A DNA stretch of 20,865 nt from positions 1 through 20,865 of the forward strand of contig LCEJ01000011.1 of assembly GCA_000997105.1 (NCBI GenBank). The letters run 5' to 3'. Both the position numbers and the translations under genes were made by a program. The notes below the pieces were generated by a model that made no database searches, was not told where the DNA came from, and saw only the letters and a list, made by a program, of their open reading frames with translations. The DNA is from Candidatus Daviesbacteria bacterium GW2011_GWA2_42_7 (lineage in GTDB: Bacteria > Patescibacteriota > Microgenomatia > Daviesbacterales > UBA10151). This document shows positions 19,570 to 20,865 of the stretch, piece after piece (the first letter of the stretch is position 1; every line of letters starts with the position of its first letter).

Positions 19570-20478
19570 ATGCTTAAAAAATCCCTGTTTGTAATTTTTT
19601 TGGTGGTGTTTGCTGTTTTAGCGGTACGGCTTTTTTTGACATTTTCACCTGTTAGTGAGTTGGTATCCCCTTGGGAAAATGGCAGGGCGGGAGTTAATTT
19701 ATGGTTTCCCCTAGTTCAGGCCAGCACATCTGCAGTTCCTGTACCGGACCTTACAGCAAAGGCAGCTTATTTTATTGATATAAACTCCGGGCAAGTCCTT
19801 TTTGAAAAGGACCCCCGCCAAAGGCTTCCTATCGCCTCGCTTGTCAAGATTATGACTGCGGTTGTTACTTTAGAAAATAAGGGGTGGAGTGATAATGTCC
19901 TGGTTAGTGAAAGGGCTGCCGGTATGGAGCCTGACAGCATGCTACTAAAGATGGGTGAAAGCTTGACAGTTGAGGAGCTTTTATATGGGGTGTTTTTAGT
20001 CTCGGCTAATGACTCGGCAGAGGCTTTAGCGGAAACTTCGACAAAAAGCAGGGAAGATTTTTTAAGCCAGATGAATACCAAAGCTGTTCAGTTGGGGATG
20101 AGGGACACGGTTTTTATTAACCCTACCGGGTTGGAGGAAGACGGCAGGGAGCAATACTCCACAGCCTATGATGTGGCCATTATGGCAAGATATGCAATTA
20201 AGAATTTTCCCCATTTGGTGGATATCTCAAGCGCTCCCCACATCATTTTACCTGAAACCCCTGCCCACCAGGATTATGACCTCTATTCCGGGATAAACTT
20301 ATTAACAACTTATCCCGGTGTTTTGGGGTTTAAGACAGGTTATACCCCTGAGGCAGGGTTGACACTTGTGACCCTTGCCGAAAAAGAAGGGCACAAAGTT
20401 TTAGGTGTGTTATTAGGCTCACAAAACAGAAGGGAAGAGGCAAAAGAACTCCTTGATTACTCATTTTCCATCAGGTAA
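19570..20478 (+). CDS. D-alanyl-D-alanine carboxypeptidase (S11 family)
   Basis: A 302-aa penicillin-binding-protein-type serine peptidase. N-terminal anchor (residues 5-24), then AAYFIDINSGQVLFEKD, the S-x-x-K motif as ASLVKIMTA (S90, K93), S-x-N as SANDSAEAL (S145, N147) and K-T-G as FKTGYTPEAG (K251-G253). It removes the terminal D-Ala from peptidoglycan pentapeptides, limiting cross-linking and creating the tetrapeptide substrate that L,D-transpeptidases need, so the neighbouring L,D-transpeptidase may be its functional partner. The second (DacA C-terminal) domain is absent. AAGG 6 nt before the ATG is a modest ribosome site. Confidence 0.92.
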   Translation: MLKKSLFVIFLVVFAVLAVRLFLTFSPVSELVSPWENGRAGVNLWFPLVQASTSAVPVPDLTAKAAYFIDINSGQVLFEKDPRQRLPIASLVKIMTAVVTLENKGWSDNVLVSERAAGMEPDSMLLKMGESLTVEELLYGVFLVSANDSAEALAETSTKSREDFLSQMNTKAVQLGMRDTVFINPTGLEEDGREQYSTAYDVAIMARYAIKNFPHLVDISSAPHIILPETPAHQDYDLYSGINLLTTYPGVLGFKTGYTPEAGLTLVTLAEKEGHKVLGVLLGSQNRREEAKELLDYSFSIR

Positions 20479-20496
20479 GAGGTTGGCAAAAACTTA

Positions 20497-20505
20497 TGGT
20501 ATATT
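20497..20505 (+). promoter_or_regulatory. Extended -10 box TGGTATATT
   Basis: TGG-TATATT (20497-20505), 6 nt before the ATG at 20512. No -35 at correct spacing and no Shine-Dalgarno. It predicts a leaderless transcript for the small membrane gene. Confidence 0.5.
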
Positions 20506-20511
20506 AGATAT

Positions 20512-20796
20512 ATGTGGGGGTTTTCTAAAAAAAGGTTTTTAGTGACTTTGGGGTTAAGTGTGGTGGTGTGGGTGGTAACAGTAATATTACAAGCATATTC
20601 TACGTTCGCAAGATATGTGGGTGCTTTTTCATCTGGATGTCAAATTACGGGTTATCCTGTGGATTTGTGCGAGTTACCTACATCGAGTGTTCCGGCAGTG
20701 ATTATTATTGTGGTAAATATTTCTTTTTGGTTTTTGGTAATTAATTTAATTTTTGGTTGGTTTTCTAAACCTGACTCCCCGAGTAAAAATAGTTAG
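20512..20796 (+). CDS. Small two-helix membrane protein, 94 aa
   Basis: Not recognised. Two membrane helices (residues about 8-28 and 59-82) enclose a short loop with two cysteines (C43, C53) that could be joined by the DsbA/DsbB pair if the loop is outside. The basic N-terminus (SKKR) and the polar tail then lie inside. It has its own extended -10 promoter and is separated by 33 nt from the carboxypeptidase gene. Confidence 0.6.
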   Translation: MWGFSKKRFLVTLGLSVVVWVVTVILQAYSTFARYVGAFSSGCQITGYPVDLCELPTSSVPAVIIIVVNISFWFLVINLIFGWFSKPDSPSKNS

Positions 20797-20815
20797 AACT
20801 TCTAAAAACTGAGGG

Positions 20816-20865
20816 TTAAATAAAAGTACAAGCAGCGGTACCAGAAGTAAAACTTCCTGTGGCGC
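20816..20865 (-). CDS. Possible C-terminal end of a convergent gene (partial)
   Basis: On the minus strand one frame reads ATGSFTSGTAACTFI then a TAA stop at 20818-20816, entering from the right edge. Ser/Thr/Gly/Ala-rich composition would fit a secreted protein end, but 16 codons are too few to be sure. The gap 20797-20815 holds nothing recognisable. Confidence 0.25.
   Translation of the reverse strand, partial: ATGSFTSGTAACTFI

Noticed and set aside
20842..20854. Small inverted repeat GAAGT-AAA-ACTTC near the right edge
   Set aside because: It has a 5-bp stem with a 3-nt loop and no run of Ts; such repeats occur by chance and context is cut by the window edge.

Overview
The window (about 20.9 kb) looks like a fragment of an uncultivated bacterium of the Candidate Phyla Radiation (Patescibacteria), most likely from the Microgenomates side. 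This is inferred from gene content and style: a minimal pentose-phosphate/triose carbon pathway with transketolase split into two subunits, tightly overlapping genes (ATGA junctions), many small membrane proteins, apparent leaderless starts, and short palindromic repeats inserted inside coding genes. UGA is used as a stop throughout, so the UGA-as-Gly lineages (Gracilibacteria/Absconditabacteria) are unlikely. No rRNA, tRNA or CRISPR array was seen.

Layout. 1-232: 3' end of a class II (B12-dependent) ribonucleotide reductase. 292-954: unknown soluble protein. 999-1646 (minus): a REP-associated tyrosine transposase (RAYT) lying between two near-identical 15-nt hairpins. 1751-2356: metallo-beta-lactamase-fold hydrolase, followed by a hairpin terminator. 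2485-6705: a compact operon of a DnaQ-like exonuclease, RpiB, Rpe, a LOG-family protein and the two transketolase subunits. The last of these runs out of frame into a 5'-truncated DoxX-like membrane gene, which suggests a deletion junction. Two small membrane proteins follow (7021-7617).

7653-13841 is the most interesting part, a candidate copper-handling island. It has a CsoR repressor gene with a promoter and a 17-bp palindromic operator, a DUF1573 protein, an anchored protein with a CCGN...PDCNHG motif, a CcdA/DsbD-like membrane protein with paired cysteines, a 48-aa Met/Trp/Gly-rich membrane peptide with a perfect Shine-Dalgarno, a CCAHH membrane protein that apparently needs a -1 frameshift at T TTT TTA, a secreted HHLSG protein, an anchored cupredoxin, and a Cu+-exporting P1B-1 ATPase. 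A plausible model is copper sensing in the cytosol, ATPase export, and extracytoplasmic copper/thiol handling by the small anchored proteins. Only CsoR, the cupredoxin and the ATPase have well-understood roles.

13870-17702: PfkB sugar kinase and class II aldolase, then a thiol-redox set (thioredoxin-reductase-like flavoprotein, DsbB-like, DsbA-like). 17706-18407 (minus): L,D-transpeptidase, divergent from an anchored beta-helix protein and a D,D-carboxypeptidase (cell-wall functions). A small two-helix membrane protein ends the window.

Two genome-wide themes stand out. First, six genes have an extended -10 (TGN-TATNNT-like) box only 6-12 nt before the ATG, and two minus-strand genes have a -35/-10 pair 7-8 nt before theirs, which points to leaderless or very short-leader mRNAs. 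Second, related palindromic repeats occur in the csoR leader, before the 48-aa gene, and in frame inside rpe, the transketolase C-subunit gene and copA, each adding roughly 17-22 residues.
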